A stretch of 64,000 nt of DNA, taken from contig JAJUJL010000012.1 in assembly GCA_029265355.1 (NCBI GenBank), positions 85,380 to 149,379 of the forward strand, in the 5' to 3' direction. The position numbers were made by a program, and so were the translations under genes. Source of the stretch: Chloroflexota bacterium (GTDB lineage: Bacteria; Chloroflexota; Anaerolineae; Anaerolineales; UBA4823). How positions within the stretch are numbered: the stretch's first letter is position 1; the number at the start of each line of letters is the position of its first letter. The notes beneath the pieces are model-generated. The model was not told the origin of the DNA. It saw only the letters and a list, made by a program, of their open reading frames with translations, and searched no databases. Shown here in pieces: positions 1-8,782 of this stretch.

Positions 1-492
1 GAACTGCAGGCGGATATTGCTGTTGTTGGGCAGCAACCTGGTCTCGGCTTGCGCCCACTCGGTCAGGTAGGCGATCTCCATAGGATTTTCGTAGTCAGGC
101 TTGCCAAGGGCCGTGTTTGGATCGAAGACAGGGCCGAGAGTGGCTGTGGCAGCCGGCTGGGCGGGAGTGGGCAATGCTGCTGTTGGCTGGGCCGTGGCGG
201 GCGCGGGATAAGGGGCGCTGGCCTCTGCCGCGGATGTTGGAGACACAGCGGTCGGCTGGGCGGCCGCTGGGGCGGCCTCGCTGGGCGGCGGCGCTGTCTC
301 TGTCGAGGCTGGCGGCTGAACGGGAACCGCTGTGTCGGGCGCTGATGTGTCAGCCTCTGTCGCAGCCGGGGCTGCTGGTGTATCGGTTACGGCGACAAAG
401 GCGGTGGGCGCCTCGCCACCGGGCGCCGGCAAAGTGCACGCTCCGGTGAAGAGCAGGAAAAAAATTGCGAGCAATAACGCTATTCGCTTCAT
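1..492 (-). CDS. Lipoprotein, C-terminal part beyond the left edge
   Basis: An open frame begins at an ATG at 492 on the minus strand, preceded by a strong AGGAGG site, and runs off position 1 with no stop, so 164 codons are visible. The N-terminus is a lipoprotein signal peptide: KR, a hydrophobic core, then a lipobox TGAC with Cys at residue 19. About 95 residues follow that are almost only Ala, Pro, Thr, Ser and Glu, a spacer that would hold a folded domain away from the membrane. The folded part starts near residue 120 (GPVFDPNTALGKP) and is cut after about 45 residues. That opening could fit a lectin-like beta-sandwich, but too little is visible to say. Lipoprotein call is firm; function unknown. 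Confidence 0.8.
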   Translation of the reverse strand, partial: MKRIALLLAIFFLLFTGACTLPAPGGEAPTAFVAVTDTPAAPAATEADTSAPDTAVPVQPPASTETAPPPSEAAPAAAQPTAVSPTSAAEASAPYPAPATAQPTAALPTPAQPAATATLGPVFDPNTALGKPDYENPMEIAYLTEWAQAETRLLPNNSNIRLQF

Positions 493-632
493 AACGACCC
501 TCCTGAAATCTGACGCGCAGCAGCTCACCCGAAAAAACTGCCTGTCGCTGCTTTGTTGGAAAACAAACTGATTCAGCAGGCACAACCTGGCTGCTCAACA
601 GGAACAAAAAGATTATAACATGCGGTCATTTG

Positions 633-1451
633 TCAGACTGCAGCAACAATGAACAACCGCCGAAAGGGATAGAGCGTCTTACCGTCGGGTCGCACGGGAT
701 ATGCCTGCCGCAGTCGCCGGGTGTATTCTGCAAGATAAATCTCCCGCTGTGTGTCGTCGAGTTCATTCAGCACCGGTCGCAGCCCGGTTCCCTTGACCCA
801 CTCGAGCACGGCATCCTCGCCTTCCAATACCTGCAGGTATTCGGTTTCCCAGATGTCGAGGCTTGTGGTGTAGCCAACCAGCAGGTCATAGTATGTCTGT
901 GCATTTTCCACCCACTTTCGAGCTAACGCCTGCCGCAGCGCCTGCGAACCCAACCTCCCTCCGCCGGGAGCGCCGTTTTCCAGGGTCTCGCGCATCAGGC
1001 GATGCGAGGCCGCCTCCCAGTTCAGCGGCATCTGCACCGCCAAGCAACCTCCGGGTTTCAAGTAACTGGCCAGTCGCGGAAAGAGCTGCGCATGGTCTTC
1101 GATCCACTGCAGCGTGGCATTCGAATAGATTAGATCGGGCGGCTTGGCGGGCGACCAGGCGCGGATATCTGCCTCGATCCAGTGTACCCTGGAGGGCTCG
1201 GCGGCGGCCTGGGCCAGCATCTCCTTCGAATTGTCCACACCGTAGACCTGTGCCGAAGGCCAGCGCTGCGCAATGAGGCGCGTCACCTGCCCTGAACCGC
1301 ATCCCAGGTCGTAGATGATCGCCGGGGAGGCGAGAGGTACCCGCTCAAGAAGCTCGAGCGCCGGCCTCAAGCGGTGATCGGAGAACTTGAGGTATTGGGA
1401 TGGATCCCAATGCGTGCCCGCAAGCTGCCCTGGATGATTATTGGGGGACAT
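633..1451 (-). CDS. tam: Trans-aconitate 2-methyltransferase-like SAM methyltransferase
   Basis: A 272-residue class I SAM-dependent methyltransferase. The start at 1451 is chosen because GGAGGAGG lies just upstream; a longer frame reaches 1532 but has no ribosome site. The SAM-binding motif I reads IYDLGCGSGQVT, followed by an acidic loop (VYGVDNSKEML) and the SNATLQWIEDH motif, which together with the early WDPSQYLKFSDHRLRPA segment is characteristic of Tam. Tam methylates trans-aconitate, an inhibitory side product of aconitase, in the cytoplasm. It appears to be a single-gene unit. The family is well supported; the exact substrate is inferred from these motifs. Confidence 0.82.
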   Translation of the reverse strand: MSPNNHPGQLAGTHWDPSQYLKFSDHRLRPALELLERVPLASPAIIYDLGCGSGQVTRLIAQRWPSAQVYGVDNSKEMLAQAAAEPSRVHWIEADIRAWSPAKPPDLIYSNATLQWIEDHAQLFPRLASYLKPGGCLAVQMPLNWEAASHRLMRETLENGAPGGGRLGSQALRQALARKWVENAQTYYDLLVGYTTSLDIWETEYLQVLEGEDAVLEWVKGTGLRPVLNELDDTQREIYLAEYTRRLRQAYPVRPDGKTLYPFRRLFIVAAV

Positions 1452-1462
1452 ATTCCTCCTCC

Positions 1463-1590
1463 TTATTTTGATCTTAACTGTCATTGCGAAACCAGCGTCG
1501 GTTTTTTTACTCGCCTGTGCTGGTCGTGGCAATCTCCTATCAGGTCATTTTGCGTGACCCACATCGTGCGAGCAGCTTTGTAGACCAGTT
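1463..1590 (+). repeat. Dispersed intergenic repeat, copy 1
   Basis: This stretch shares long near-identical blocks with 50977-51089 in the same orientation: TTTGATCTT, TGTCATTGCGAAACCAGCGT, CGTGGCAATCTCCTA, CAGGTCATTTTGCGTG and CGTGCGAGCAGCTT. The two copies differ mainly by a short insertion here. It is followed by a second repeat-like phrase (ATCCTGAACG...GGATCTCT) at about 1591-1614, echoed at 24664. Non-coding; it lies just upstream of a minus-strand gene, as does the other copy. Confidence 0.75.
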
Positions 1591-1825
1591 ATCCTGAACG
1601 TAGTAAAGGATCTCTCTGGTTGCCTTGCGTGATGTTTCGCTGCGCTCAACAGCACATCATAACACTGCAGCGGGCGACCGAATAGCCTGCCTGGATAATC
1701 CGGCAACACCCCGGCCACCTTGCGCTTTTGCAAGGCGCTCATCTATTCTTTATTTGTGCGCATCCTTTCCGCACCTTACTCGACTTAAATATTAATAGCG
1801 ATTAATCTGCCCGGAGGGCCTGCCT

Positions 1826-3436
1826 ATGCCTGGTAAAAATATCACCTTCTGGATGAGTGTTGGCTTGCTGCTGGTACTGGCAGCGGCTGGCCTGGCTCTG
1901 GCAGACGCTCAACCGGCGGCAGCCGCGCCGGGCTTCACCCTGGCAAGGGTTGCGGCGTGGTCTGCGCCCAAAACAGCACCCCAGGTGGCACCCCTGGCAG
2001 CCCCCCAACAGGTCGAGGCTGCCGAACCCCCGCATTACCCGCTGCGCTGCACCAACTGCCATGACTTCACCGGGCAGTGCGCCGCCTGCCACCAATCCGA
2101 TCATCCCAGCGGTCACTACGAGGTCGAATGCATCGCCTGCCATGTCCCCGGCGATTGGATGCAGGTGATGGTCGATCACATGCAAGCCAGTTTGTTCGAC
2201 TGCCAGGGCTGCCACCTCGAAACGCGCCCTGCCGATCATGGCGAGGGTCAATGCATTACTTGTCACCGCACCTCGAGTTGGGAACCGCCCATCTACCCAC
2301 ACGTGCTGGCGGACACTGCCGACTGCGCTGGATGCCACCAGGAAGCCGCCCCGGTAACCCATCCCATACGGCAGTGCTCTGAATGCCACGTGCCCGGCAT
2401 CTGGGTGCCATCCATCTTCGATCACACCAGCCCAGCGGCGTCTGACTGCCAGAGCTGCCATGAGGTCATCCGCCCGGCGAACCACTACCAGGGGCAGTGT
2501 TCCGGCTGCCACCAGCCCGGTATAGGCTGGAAGTTTGTGCACCGCGGCGGGCAGGCCCTGGACTGCGCTGGTTGTCACGAGGCGAGGCGTCCGCTGAACC
2601 ATTACCAGGGGCAGTGCTCTGCCTGCCATTCTCCCGGAGAGTGGGAAGACGCTCGCTTCAACCACGACGCAGCAAAAGCTACCAACTGCCAGACCTGTCA
2701 CGGCAGTCAGCGCCCGGTTAATCACTACTCCGGGCAGTGTTCGCAGTGTCACACTCCAGGTGCGCCCTGGAAAAACGCCAGGATGGATCATACCGGGTTG
2801 AGCGACTGCCAGTCCTGCCACACGCGCCCGGCTGGGCACTACCCGGGGCAGTGCTCGCAGTGCCACACCCCAGGTGCGCCCTGGCAGAACGGCAAGATGG
2901 ATCACACCGGGTTGAGCGACTGCCAGTCCTGCCACACGCGCCCGGCTGGGCACTACCAGGGACAGTGCTCGCAGTGCCACACGCCCGGCTCGCCCTGGCA
3001 GAACGGCAAGATGGATCACACCGGGTTGAGCGACTGCCAGTCCTGCCACACGCGCCCGGCTGGGCACTACCAGGGGCAGTGTTCGCAGTGCCACACGCCT
3101 GGCTCGCCCTGGCAGAACGGCAAGATGGATCACACCGGGCTGAAAGACTGCGATTCCTGCCACACGGCCCCAGCAGATCATTGGAGCGGCCAGTGCTCGC
3201 AGTGCCACTCTCCCGGAAGCGGCTGGAATAATATCCGCGTCAACGGGCACACCTTCCCAATGACGCATGGTAAAGCCGGCGGAGTGTGTTCCAACTGCCA
3301 CGTGGACACCCAGCGCAAGGTGAACTGTTTTCGATGTCACGATCAAGCCAAGCTGGATAAGAAGCACTTCGAAAAAGGGATACTTGACTATGCTTCGCGC
3401 TGCATGGAGTGCCATGGAGATGGGAAAAAGCCTTGA
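1826..3436 (+). CDS. Secreted multiheme c-type cytochrome candidate, 24 CxxCH motifs
   Basis: A 536-residue protein with a signal peptide (KN, then a hydrophobic run to ALADA) and no lipobox, followed by an Ala/Pro-rich spacer. From residue 75 (CTNCH) to the C-terminus there are 24 CxxCH heme-attachment motifs, about one per 19 residues. Apart from the heme-ligand His residues I count 24 further His, mostly in HY or DH contexts, so every heme could have two axial His ligands. In the second half the unit CQSCHTRPAGHY-QGQCSQCHTPGSPW-MDHTGLSD repeats with a 38-residue period. The last three motifs (CSNCH, CFRCH, CMECH) form a distinct C-terminal module. Likely role: electron transfer outside the membrane. 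Start at 1826 follows GGAGGG. A paralogue follows directly. No cytochrome maturation gene is in the window. Confidence 0.85.
   Translation: MPGKNITFWMSVGLLLVLAAAGLALADAQPAAAAPGFTLARVAAWSAPKTAPQVAPLAAPQQVEAAEPPHYPLRCTNCHDFTGQCAACHQSDHPSGHYEVECIACHVPGDWMQVMVDHMQASLFDCQGCHLETRPADHGEGQCITCHRTSSWEPPIYPHVLADTADCAGCHQEAAPVTHPIRQCSECHVPGIWVPSIFDHTSPAASDCQSCHEVIRPANHYQGQCSGCHQPGIGWKFVHRGGQALDCAGCHEARRPLNHYQGQCSACHSPGEWEDARFNHDAAKATNCQTCHGSQRPVNHYSGQCSQCHTPGAPWKNARMDHTGLSDCQSCHTRPAGHYPGQCSQCHTPGAPWQNGKMDHTGLSDCQSCHTRPAGHYQGQCSQCHTPGSPWQNGKMDHTGLSDCQSCHTRPAGHYQGQCSQCHTPGSPWQNGKMDHTGLKDCDSCHTAPADHWSGQCSQCHSPGSGWNNIRVNGHTFPMTHGKAGGVCSNCHVDTQRKVNCFRCHDQAKLDKKHFEKGILDYASRCMECHGDGKKP
2741..3196 (+). repeat. 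Tandem 114-bp repeats inside the 24-heme gene
   Basis: Four consecutive units of 114 bp start at 2741, 2855, 2969 and 3083; a diverged fifth begins at 3197. Each unit encodes 38 residues with two CxxCH motifs and two extra His. The units at 2855, 2969 and 3083 differ at only a few positions, pointing to recent expansion by unequal recombination, so copy number may vary between strains. Confidence 0.92.
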
Positions 3437-3483
3437 TAGGCCTTGTGGTGGGGAGCACTGACTTCATACCTAACACCCCATTC

Positions 3484-3513
3484 CCGGGCGTGCGATCCCC
3501 ATCGCATGCCCGG
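3484..3513 (+). terminator. Hairpin between the two multiheme genes
   Basis: A 13-bp stem with one G-T pair (CCGGGCGTGCGAT / ATCGCATGCCCGG) and a CCCC loop, followed by TGTGCTTTTCC. Probably a transcription terminator of the first cytochrome gene, which would make the two paralogues separate or partly separate units. Confidence 0.65.
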
Positions 3514-3639
3514 TGTGCTTTTCCTGGTAAGAGTATTGGCTTAATAAATTAATGCAACTCATTTAGCAGTACCTGCAGTGCCTCCCCAACGTCTTAAGTA
3601 ACGAGTGCACACATTGACGCGCGCGTGGAGGACTGGGTA

Positions 3640-4923
3640 ATGAGTGGAAAGAGTGGTATCTCCCTGATGCTTATTGGCCTACTGCTGGTATTGGCTGCAA
3701 CGGCTGCGGCGCTGGCTGATGTGGGGCGTGCCGCAGCCGCGCAAGATTTTTCAATGGATAATTCCACGGCGCTGTTGGCTGCCGGGGCTGAAGCGCAGCC
3801 AACCCAGGCTCCAGAAGCGCATCACTACCCTTTACGCTGCACCGACTGCCACGACTTCACCGGGCAGTGCATCATCTGCCACGCGACAGATCGCCCCGAC
3901 GGTCACTACCAGATCGAATGCCTCTCCTGCCATATCCCCGGGGACTGGAAGCAAGTCGTGGTTGATCACGATCATCCCCAGATGATCGATTGCCAGACCT
4001 GCCACCTGGGAATCCGCCCGCAGGAGCACCACGAAGGGCAGTGCTACACCTGCCACATCGCCCGCGGCTGGTTGCCGCCTATCTACCCGCACATGCTGCC
4101 AGAAACAGCCGACTGCGCCGGCTGCCACCAGCAGGCCGCGCCGGAAGTGCACCCCACCTGGCAGTGTTCCGAATGCCATGTGCCCGGCGTCTGGAAGCCC
4201 TCCACCTTCACCCACCGCGATCCACGGGCCGCCGATTGCCTGGTTTGCCACGAAGCTTCCCGCCCCGCCAATCACTACGAACAGCAGTGTTCTCACTGCC
4301 ACCGACCTGGCATCGGTTGGCGTTTCTTGCACCTTCACCCAGAGCAATTAGATTGTGCGGGATGCCATGCCGCCGTTACCGCGCCGGCCAACCATTACCA
4401 GGCGCAGTGCTCAGCCTGTCACAACACCCGCGCCTGGGAACAGGCGCGCTTCAATCACCGCGCCGTGAATGCCAGCGACTGCCAGTCGTGCCACACGCGT
4501 CCCGCCGGGCACTACCCGGGCCAGTGCAGCAACTGTCACACTGCTGGCAGCGACTGGGCGAGCGCCCGCATGAATCACAGCGGGCTGAGCGACTGCCAAT
4601 CTTGCCATACGCCGCCGGCTGGGCACTACACCGGGCAGTGCAGCAACTGCCACAATCCGGACAGGACCTGGTCGAGTGTGGATATGGATCACACCGGGCT
4701 AACCGACTGCCAGGCATGCCATACGCCCCCCGAGGATCACTACACTGGCGACTGCAACAACTGCCACAATCCGAACACCTCGTGGAATGACGTGGACTTT
4801 GACCACACGGGATATACGGACTGCGCAGACTGTCACACAGCACCCGACAATCACTACCGCGGCCCGTGTAATGTGTGTCACAGCCCGGATGTGCCCTGGG
4901 AGGAGACGACCAAGGGCGGCTGA
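3640..4923 (+). CDS. Secreted multiheme c-type cytochrome candidate, 19 CxxCH motifs
   Basis: A 427-residue paralogue of the upstream cytochrome. The start is ATG 3640 with a GGAGG site 9 bases before; a GTG at 3625 in the same frame overlaps that site and is less likely. The signal peptide (hydrophobic run ending ALADVGRAAAA) is followed by a short spacer and 19 CxxCH motifs, the first in HYPLRCTDCHDF, nearly the same as its neighbour. The first eleven motifs align one-to-one with those of the neighbour. The repetitive 38-residue part is shorter and more diverged, and the C-terminal three-motif module is missing: the protein ends shortly after CNVCH. Extra His residues again occur about once per heme. 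Likely a periplasm-side or extracellular electron carrier; partners are unknown. Confidence 0.83.
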   Translation: MSGKSGISLMLIGLLLVLAATAAALADVGRAAAAQDFSMDNSTALLAAGAEAQPTQAPEAHHYPLRCTDCHDFTGQCIICHATDRPDGHYQIECLSCHIPGDWKQVVVDHDHPQMIDCQTCHLGIRPQEHHEGQCYTCHIARGWLPPIYPHMLPETADCAGCHQQAAPEVHPTWQCSECHVPGVWKPSTFTHRDPRAADCLVCHEASRPANHYEQQCSHCHRPGIGWRFLHLHPEQLDCAGCHAAVTAPANHYQAQCSACHNTRAWEQARFNHRAVNASDCQSCHTRPAGHYPGQCSNCHTAGSDWASARMNHSGLSDCQSCHTPPAGHYTGQCSNCHNPDRTWSSVDMDHTGLTDCQACHTPPEDHYTGDCNNCHNPNTSWNDVDFDHTGYTDCADCHTAPDNHYRGPCNVCHSPDVPWEETTKGG

Positions 4924-5050
4924 TCTCTTTTGCTCTCATCTTGGCGGGTATAAAACCACAACGGACATCCCCTGCGGCCTAAGGTCACCTGCCCCGGAAA
5001 GCCGGGTATCGGGTTCTGGGGGAGGTCGGGAGGGGCGTAATTGCGAGCGC

Positions 5051-7438
5051 TCAAGCATTTTGCTCAGCAAAAACGATCTCGGCTCGCGCCTCGTGTGCGA
5101 TGCTGGACGGCATTGGAATGCTGAGCGTCTGCGCCTGCGGATCGTAAAGCCAATCGTTGGTGACTACCCCATTAACGGTAATGCGCTCGGGAGGAGCGCA
5201 GCGTTGCAATAGCCAGGTGATTTTGCGTACTTCAGGTTGGCCCGGGTAGTCCCCCTGCGCTGCAGATATCTCCAGGCTCAACCCTGTGCTAACTGGCTGG
5301 ACCGAAAAGCGGGTGAGCGAAAACTCGCCCCTCAGGTAGCCGCGCGTGCGCCCGTCGTCGTCGTAGAAATCCAGCCGAGCTGGATAGGGAGGCCAGCAGC
5401 GCAGCTCGAGCTCATCGAAGCGATGCTCGTCAGGGATGTGCTGCAGCTCGGGCCCCAATGGCAGAAGCGAGCCGCCGCGCGCCAGCAGCGGCAGGTGATC
5501 GAGGTCGGCGGGCAGGGCAATTGTCCCCGGCCCCTGCCAGGTCTGGGTTGACCAGAAATCGTGCCACTCGCCGGCGGGCAGGTACACCTGGCGCTGGAGT
5601 GCGCCAGCTTCGACCACCGGGCATTGCATCAGCGCCTCGCCCAACATGGCCTGGTCGGCGATGTCCAGCGCCTGGCGGTCATTCCAGAAAGCCAGCGCCA
5701 GCGGCCTGAGCGCTGGCAATCCCTTCAGCCAGGCCTGCCAGGCGAGTTGGCAGAAGTAGGGCAACAGCCGGTAGCGCAGCAAGGCGTGGTGGCGGAAGCT
5801 GGCCTCCGCCTGGGCGCCATGGGACCAGGGGAAACGCGTATCGTCAATATCGGGCGGGCGCCAGAAATAGCGGGCGATGGGATTGAGCAGCGTCCACTGA
5901 GCGTGGCGTATGTGTGTCTCAAGAGTGGTTTTGCCGTCCAGGCCAAACACATCCGCCCCCCACCAGGCAAAGCCCAGCAGGCTCAGGTTCAGCCCGGCGC
6001 GCAATGTGCGCCGCAGGCAATCATAGCTGGGCTTCTGGTCGCCCAGGAACAGGGCGGGATAGCGCTGGGATCCCGCCCACACCGACCGGGAAAAGACCAG
6101 GCCGCGGCGGTCATCCAGCGCCTGCATGCCTTCATACAGGGCGCGCCCGTAATAAAACCCATACAGGTTGTGGTACTCGCTGCCATGCATGCCGGCGGTC
6201 GAGTGGGCGTCTTCCGGCAAGTACTCGCCGTCGTCGTTCTTGAAGAAAGCCACGCCCTGCTCATACAGCGGCTTCAGCCGTGCGTTCCACCACGCTCCAG
6301 CGGCAGGATTGGCGAAATCCAGCATCCCTCCGACCCCGAACCACCAGTGCGCCTCATCGTGGGCCAGCAACCCCTGCTGACGAGCCTGATCATACTCCGG
6401 CAGGGCCAGCGCCGCGTCATGTTCCGCGCCGCGGGGCAAGTTGTGCGCCAGGCGGTTCAGCAGCCAGCGCTGGAAGGGGCGGCCGCGATGGTTGAGAAAC
6501 GGCGTCAGGATCAATCCCAGGCGCACGCCCATGGCTTTCAAGCTGCTGAGCATTCGCTGTGGATCGGGGAACAATGCCCGGCGCCAGCGGAAGTTATGGA
6601 AGCCCTCTTCCCAATGGTAATCCAGGATGACAGCATCGAGGGGAATGCCGCATTGGTGGTGCTGCTGTGCATGCGCCAGCACCGTCTCCTGGCTGCCTTG
6701 TGGGTAGCTGGTGACCCACAAGCCAAATGCCCAGCGCGGCGGCAGCGGCGGGCGCCCGGTCAAGGCCGTGTAACTGCCCAGGATAGTCTCGAAATCCGGG
6801 CCGTAGATCAGCAGGTAATCCACGCCCGGGCCGTCGGCCTCGATCTCCAATACATTGCTGTGACGGCCCAGCTTCCAGCGTGAAGGATGGCTGTTCAACA
6901 GCCAGAAGGCATAGCCGCGGCTGCTCAGGAAAATGGGGATGGCGGAGTAGGTGGCGCGCGACTGGAGCAGCGAGATTGCGTCACGGATGCGCAGCTCTAA
7001 CCTGCCGCTGCGCCGCGGGAAGGCGTCGAACCATTCGCCCCAGCCATAGAAGCGCTCGCCTGGGTGGATGTGCAACCCCAGGCGCACGCCCTGGCGCACG
7101 CGCCGCAAACCAGCCTGCACCTGCACCTTGGGAATATCGAGAGAGATGGATGGGATGCGCCGCTGGAGCCCCTGGCGCGGAGGAAATGCTTCGGAGAAGA
7201 TGGGCGCCTCATCGATACTCCCTGCACCAGCCTGCACCAGGCCGGCATGCACACCGGCTTCCAGGCGGGCAGCAGGTGGAGAGGGCAACGGCGGCGAGAG
7301 CAGCACCGCCTCCATCCAGGGGCGGTCGGATGGGTAACCGCCACCCGGCGCGGCGTGCGTCACGCGCAGCACGTTATCCGCCAGGCGGCGCAGGCGCACC
7401 TGTCCTGAAGCTGTAGCCAGGTAAATGGTTTCTTCCAC
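5051..7438 (-). CDS. Glycoside hydrolase family 31 alpha-glucosidase
   Basis: A 795-residue GH31 enzyme starting at a GTG (7438) behind a GGGGAG site. The order is an N-terminal beta-sandwich, the (beta/alpha)8 catalytic domain and C-terminal beta domains. Catalytic landmarks: the IPLDAVILDYHW strand, the nucleophile loop FKNDDGEY with Asp402 as predicted nucleophile (the family usually shows KTDFGE), and WAGSQRYPALFLGDQ with Asp467 as predicted acid/base. No signal peptide is seen, so it should act inside the cell on imported maltose-like or xyloside substrates. It stands alone, with its 3' end facing the cytochrome gene. Family is firm; substrate is not resolved. Confidence 0.9.
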   Translation of the reverse strand: MEETIYLATASGQVRLRRLADNVLRVTHAAPGGGYPSDRPWMEAVLLSPPLPSPPAARLEAGVHAGLVQAGAGSIDEAPIFSEAFPPRQGLQRRIPSISLDIPKVQVQAGLRRVRQGVRLGLHIHPGERFYGWGEWFDAFPRRSGRLELRIRDAISLLQSRATYSAIPIFLSSRGYAFWLLNSHPSRWKLGRHSNVLEIEADGPGVDYLLIYGPDFETILGSYTALTGRPPLPPRWAFGLWVTSYPQGSQETVLAHAQQHHQCGIPLDAVILDYHWEEGFHNFRWRRALFPDPQRMLSSLKAMGVRLGLILTPFLNHRGRPFQRWLLNRLAHNLPRGAEHDAALALPEYDQARQQGLLAHDEAHWWFGVGGMLDFANPAAGAWWNARLKPLYEQGVAFFKNDDGEYLPEDAHSTAGMHGSEYHNLYGFYYGRALYEGMQALDDRRGLVFSRSVWAGSQRYPALFLGDQKPSYDCLRRTLRAGLNLSLLGFAWWGADVFGLDGKTTLETHIRHAQWTLLNPIARYFWRPPDIDDTRFPWSHGAQAEASFRHHALLRYRLLPYFCQLAWQAWLKGLPALRPLALAFWNDRQALDIADQAMLGEALMQCPVVEAGALQRQVYLPAGEWHDFWSTQTWQGPGTIALPADLDHLPLLARGGSLLPLGPELQHIPDEHRFDELELRCWPPYPARLDFYDDDGRTRGYLRGEFSLTRFSVQPVSTGLSLEISAAQGDYPGQPEVRKITWLLQRCAPPERITVNGVVTNDWLYDPQAQTLSIPMPSSIAHEARAEIVFAEQNA

Positions 7439-7495
7439 TGCTGCACTCCCCCGCTGATGGGGCCTGGGCTCACTGCCAGCCTGCCCGCGGTATGA

Positions 7496-8524
7496 TCATG
7501 GCACGATCACGGTGCGGATGAAGCCGCTGGAGGCTTCCAGTTCGTCCAGCACCTGGTTGATGGCTGCCGCCTGCAGCGGAACGCGCCGGTTGATGAGCGG
7601 CTCCACATCCAACTGGCCAGCGCGAGCATAGGTCAGCAGCTCCAGTATTTCGCTGCCCAAGTGATCGGCGACGCCGATGATGCTGGCTTGCTTACCGAGC
7701 AACTCGGTGTACGTGGCGATCTCCAGCGGCAGGTCAGCGATGCCGGCGATGGCGGCTCGCCCGAAGACGCCCAATGATTGCACTGCCTGGCGCATGGTGA
7801 GCGGCAGCCCGATCAGCTCCAGGGACACATCCACGCCGCGCCCGCCGGTCATCTCACGGATCACATGCACCGGGTCGCCCTGGGTGGCGTTCACGGCGAT
7901 GGCGCCCATGCGCTCCGCCAGCTCCAGCTTGGCGGGTTGCACGTCCACAGCGTAGATTTCGCTTGCTCCCAGCGCTCGCGCCAACTGCAGCGCCGAAAAG
8001 CCCAGCCCACCCATCCCAAAGATGGCCACCCGCTGACCGGATTTCAGGCCGGCGATGTGCAGGGCGTGCAGCGAGGTGGCGGAAGAGCACATCATCACCG
8101 CCCCCGCTTCGAAGGAAATCTCTTCTGGCAAATGGAAAGCGCTGCGCGCCGGCACGGCGATGTACTCAGCGTAGCCGCCATCGGCGTATTTGCCGATCAT
8201 CTTGCCGCTGGTGCAGAACTGCTCACTGCCCTGGTAGCAGTACTCGCACTCCCCGCAGGTGAGCAAGTAGTGCAGGCACACCCGGTCGCCGGGCCGGAAA
8301 CGCTGCACCAGCTCGCCCACCGCCGCCACCTCGCCTGCCACCTCGTGTCCGAGCGTCAGCGGCAGCGGGTGCACCGGCGAGCGCCCGGCGCGGTAGTGGG
8401 CGTCCGAGTGGCAAATGCCGGCAGCTTTCACACGTACCAGCAGGTCCGTGGGCCCAGGTTGTGGGATGGGCAATTCGAATTCTCGCAACGGCAGGCCGGG
8501 TTGTACCAGGCGGACGGCTTTCAT
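7496..8524 (-). CDS. Zinc-dependent alcohol dehydrogenase (MDR family)
   Basis: A 342-residue medium-chain dehydrogenase. Catalytic zinc ligands fit Cys38 (GICHSD) and His60-Glu61 (GHE); the structural zinc lobe is complete with Cys90, Cys93, Cys96 and Cys104 (CGECEYCYQGSEQFC). The Rossmann motif is FGMGGLGFSALQLA, and the following VDVQPAK suggests NAD preference because an Asp follows the second strand. It oxidises alcohols or reduces aldehydes in the cytoplasm; the substrate is unknown. The start at 8524 has an AAGGAG site. Only 3 bases separate it from the upstream small gene at 8528-8782, so the two are probably co-transcribed. Confidence 0.9.
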   Translation of the reverse strand: MKAVRLVQPGLPLREFELPIPQPGPTDLLVRVKAAGICHSDAHYRAGRSPVHPLPLTLGHEVAGEVAAVGELVQRFRPGDRVCLHYLLTCGECEYCYQGSEQFCTSGKMIGKYADGGYAEYIAVPARSAFHLPEEISFEAGAVMMCSSATSLHALHIAGLKSGQRVAIFGMGGLGFSALQLARALGASEIYAVDVQPAKLELAERMGAIAVNATQGDPVHVIREMTGGRGVDVSLELIGLPLTMRQAVQSLGVFGRAAIAGIADLPLEIATYTELLGKQASIIGVADHLGSEILELLTYARAGQLDVEPLINRRVPLQAAAINQVLDELEASSGFIRTVIVP

Positions 8525-8527
8525 GGC

Positions 8528-8782
8528 TCACTCCTTGCTCAGTATGCTGCGCTCCAATCCCAGGTGTGAGATGATGATTTCCAAAGGCCAATGGCGGTGC
8601 TCATCGAAAGCTTTGCGCGCATCCAGCAGAGCGCGCTTCTTTTCTTCCTTGTGGCGCACAAACAGACCGGAAACCTGCTTTATGCTCAGGTATTCGGCGA
8701 TGCTGGCTGGTGTGCCGTTGCTGTGGGCAATTGCTTCCCGCACCAGGTCTTCCAAGGCCCGTCGGTAAACGCCAATATCCAT
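8528..8782 (-). CDS. Small conserved-looking protein upstream of the alcohol dehydrogenase
   Basis: An 84-residue, largely helical, charged protein with no membrane segment and no motif I recognise. It starts at ATG 8782 with a GGGAG site and ends 3 bases before the dehydrogenase start, which supports a real gene and an operon. Part of it (ALVREAIAHSNGTPASIAEYLSI region) reads like a helix-turn-helix-like helical bundle, but this is only an impression. Confidence 0.6.
   Translation of the reverse strand: MDIGVYRRALEDLVREAIAHSNGTPASIAEYLSIKQVSGLFVRHKEEKKRALLDARKAFDEHRHWPLEIIISHLGLERSILSKE

Noticed and set aside
2741..3196. CRISPR-like regular repeats
   Set aside because: The 114-bp units are contiguous, in frame and coding, with no spacers.
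1802..3415. A 537-codon open frame on the minus strand of the 24-heme gene
   Set aside because: It is antisense to an unmistakable signal-peptide protein with 24 CxxCH motifs. The long frame follows from the repeated GC-rich codons and has no ribosome site or recognisable domain.
5561..6883. A 440-codon plus-strand frame within the GH31 gene
   Set aside because: The opposite strand has full GH31 motifs; this frame is low-complexity Gln/Ala/Arg-rich and lacks any motif.
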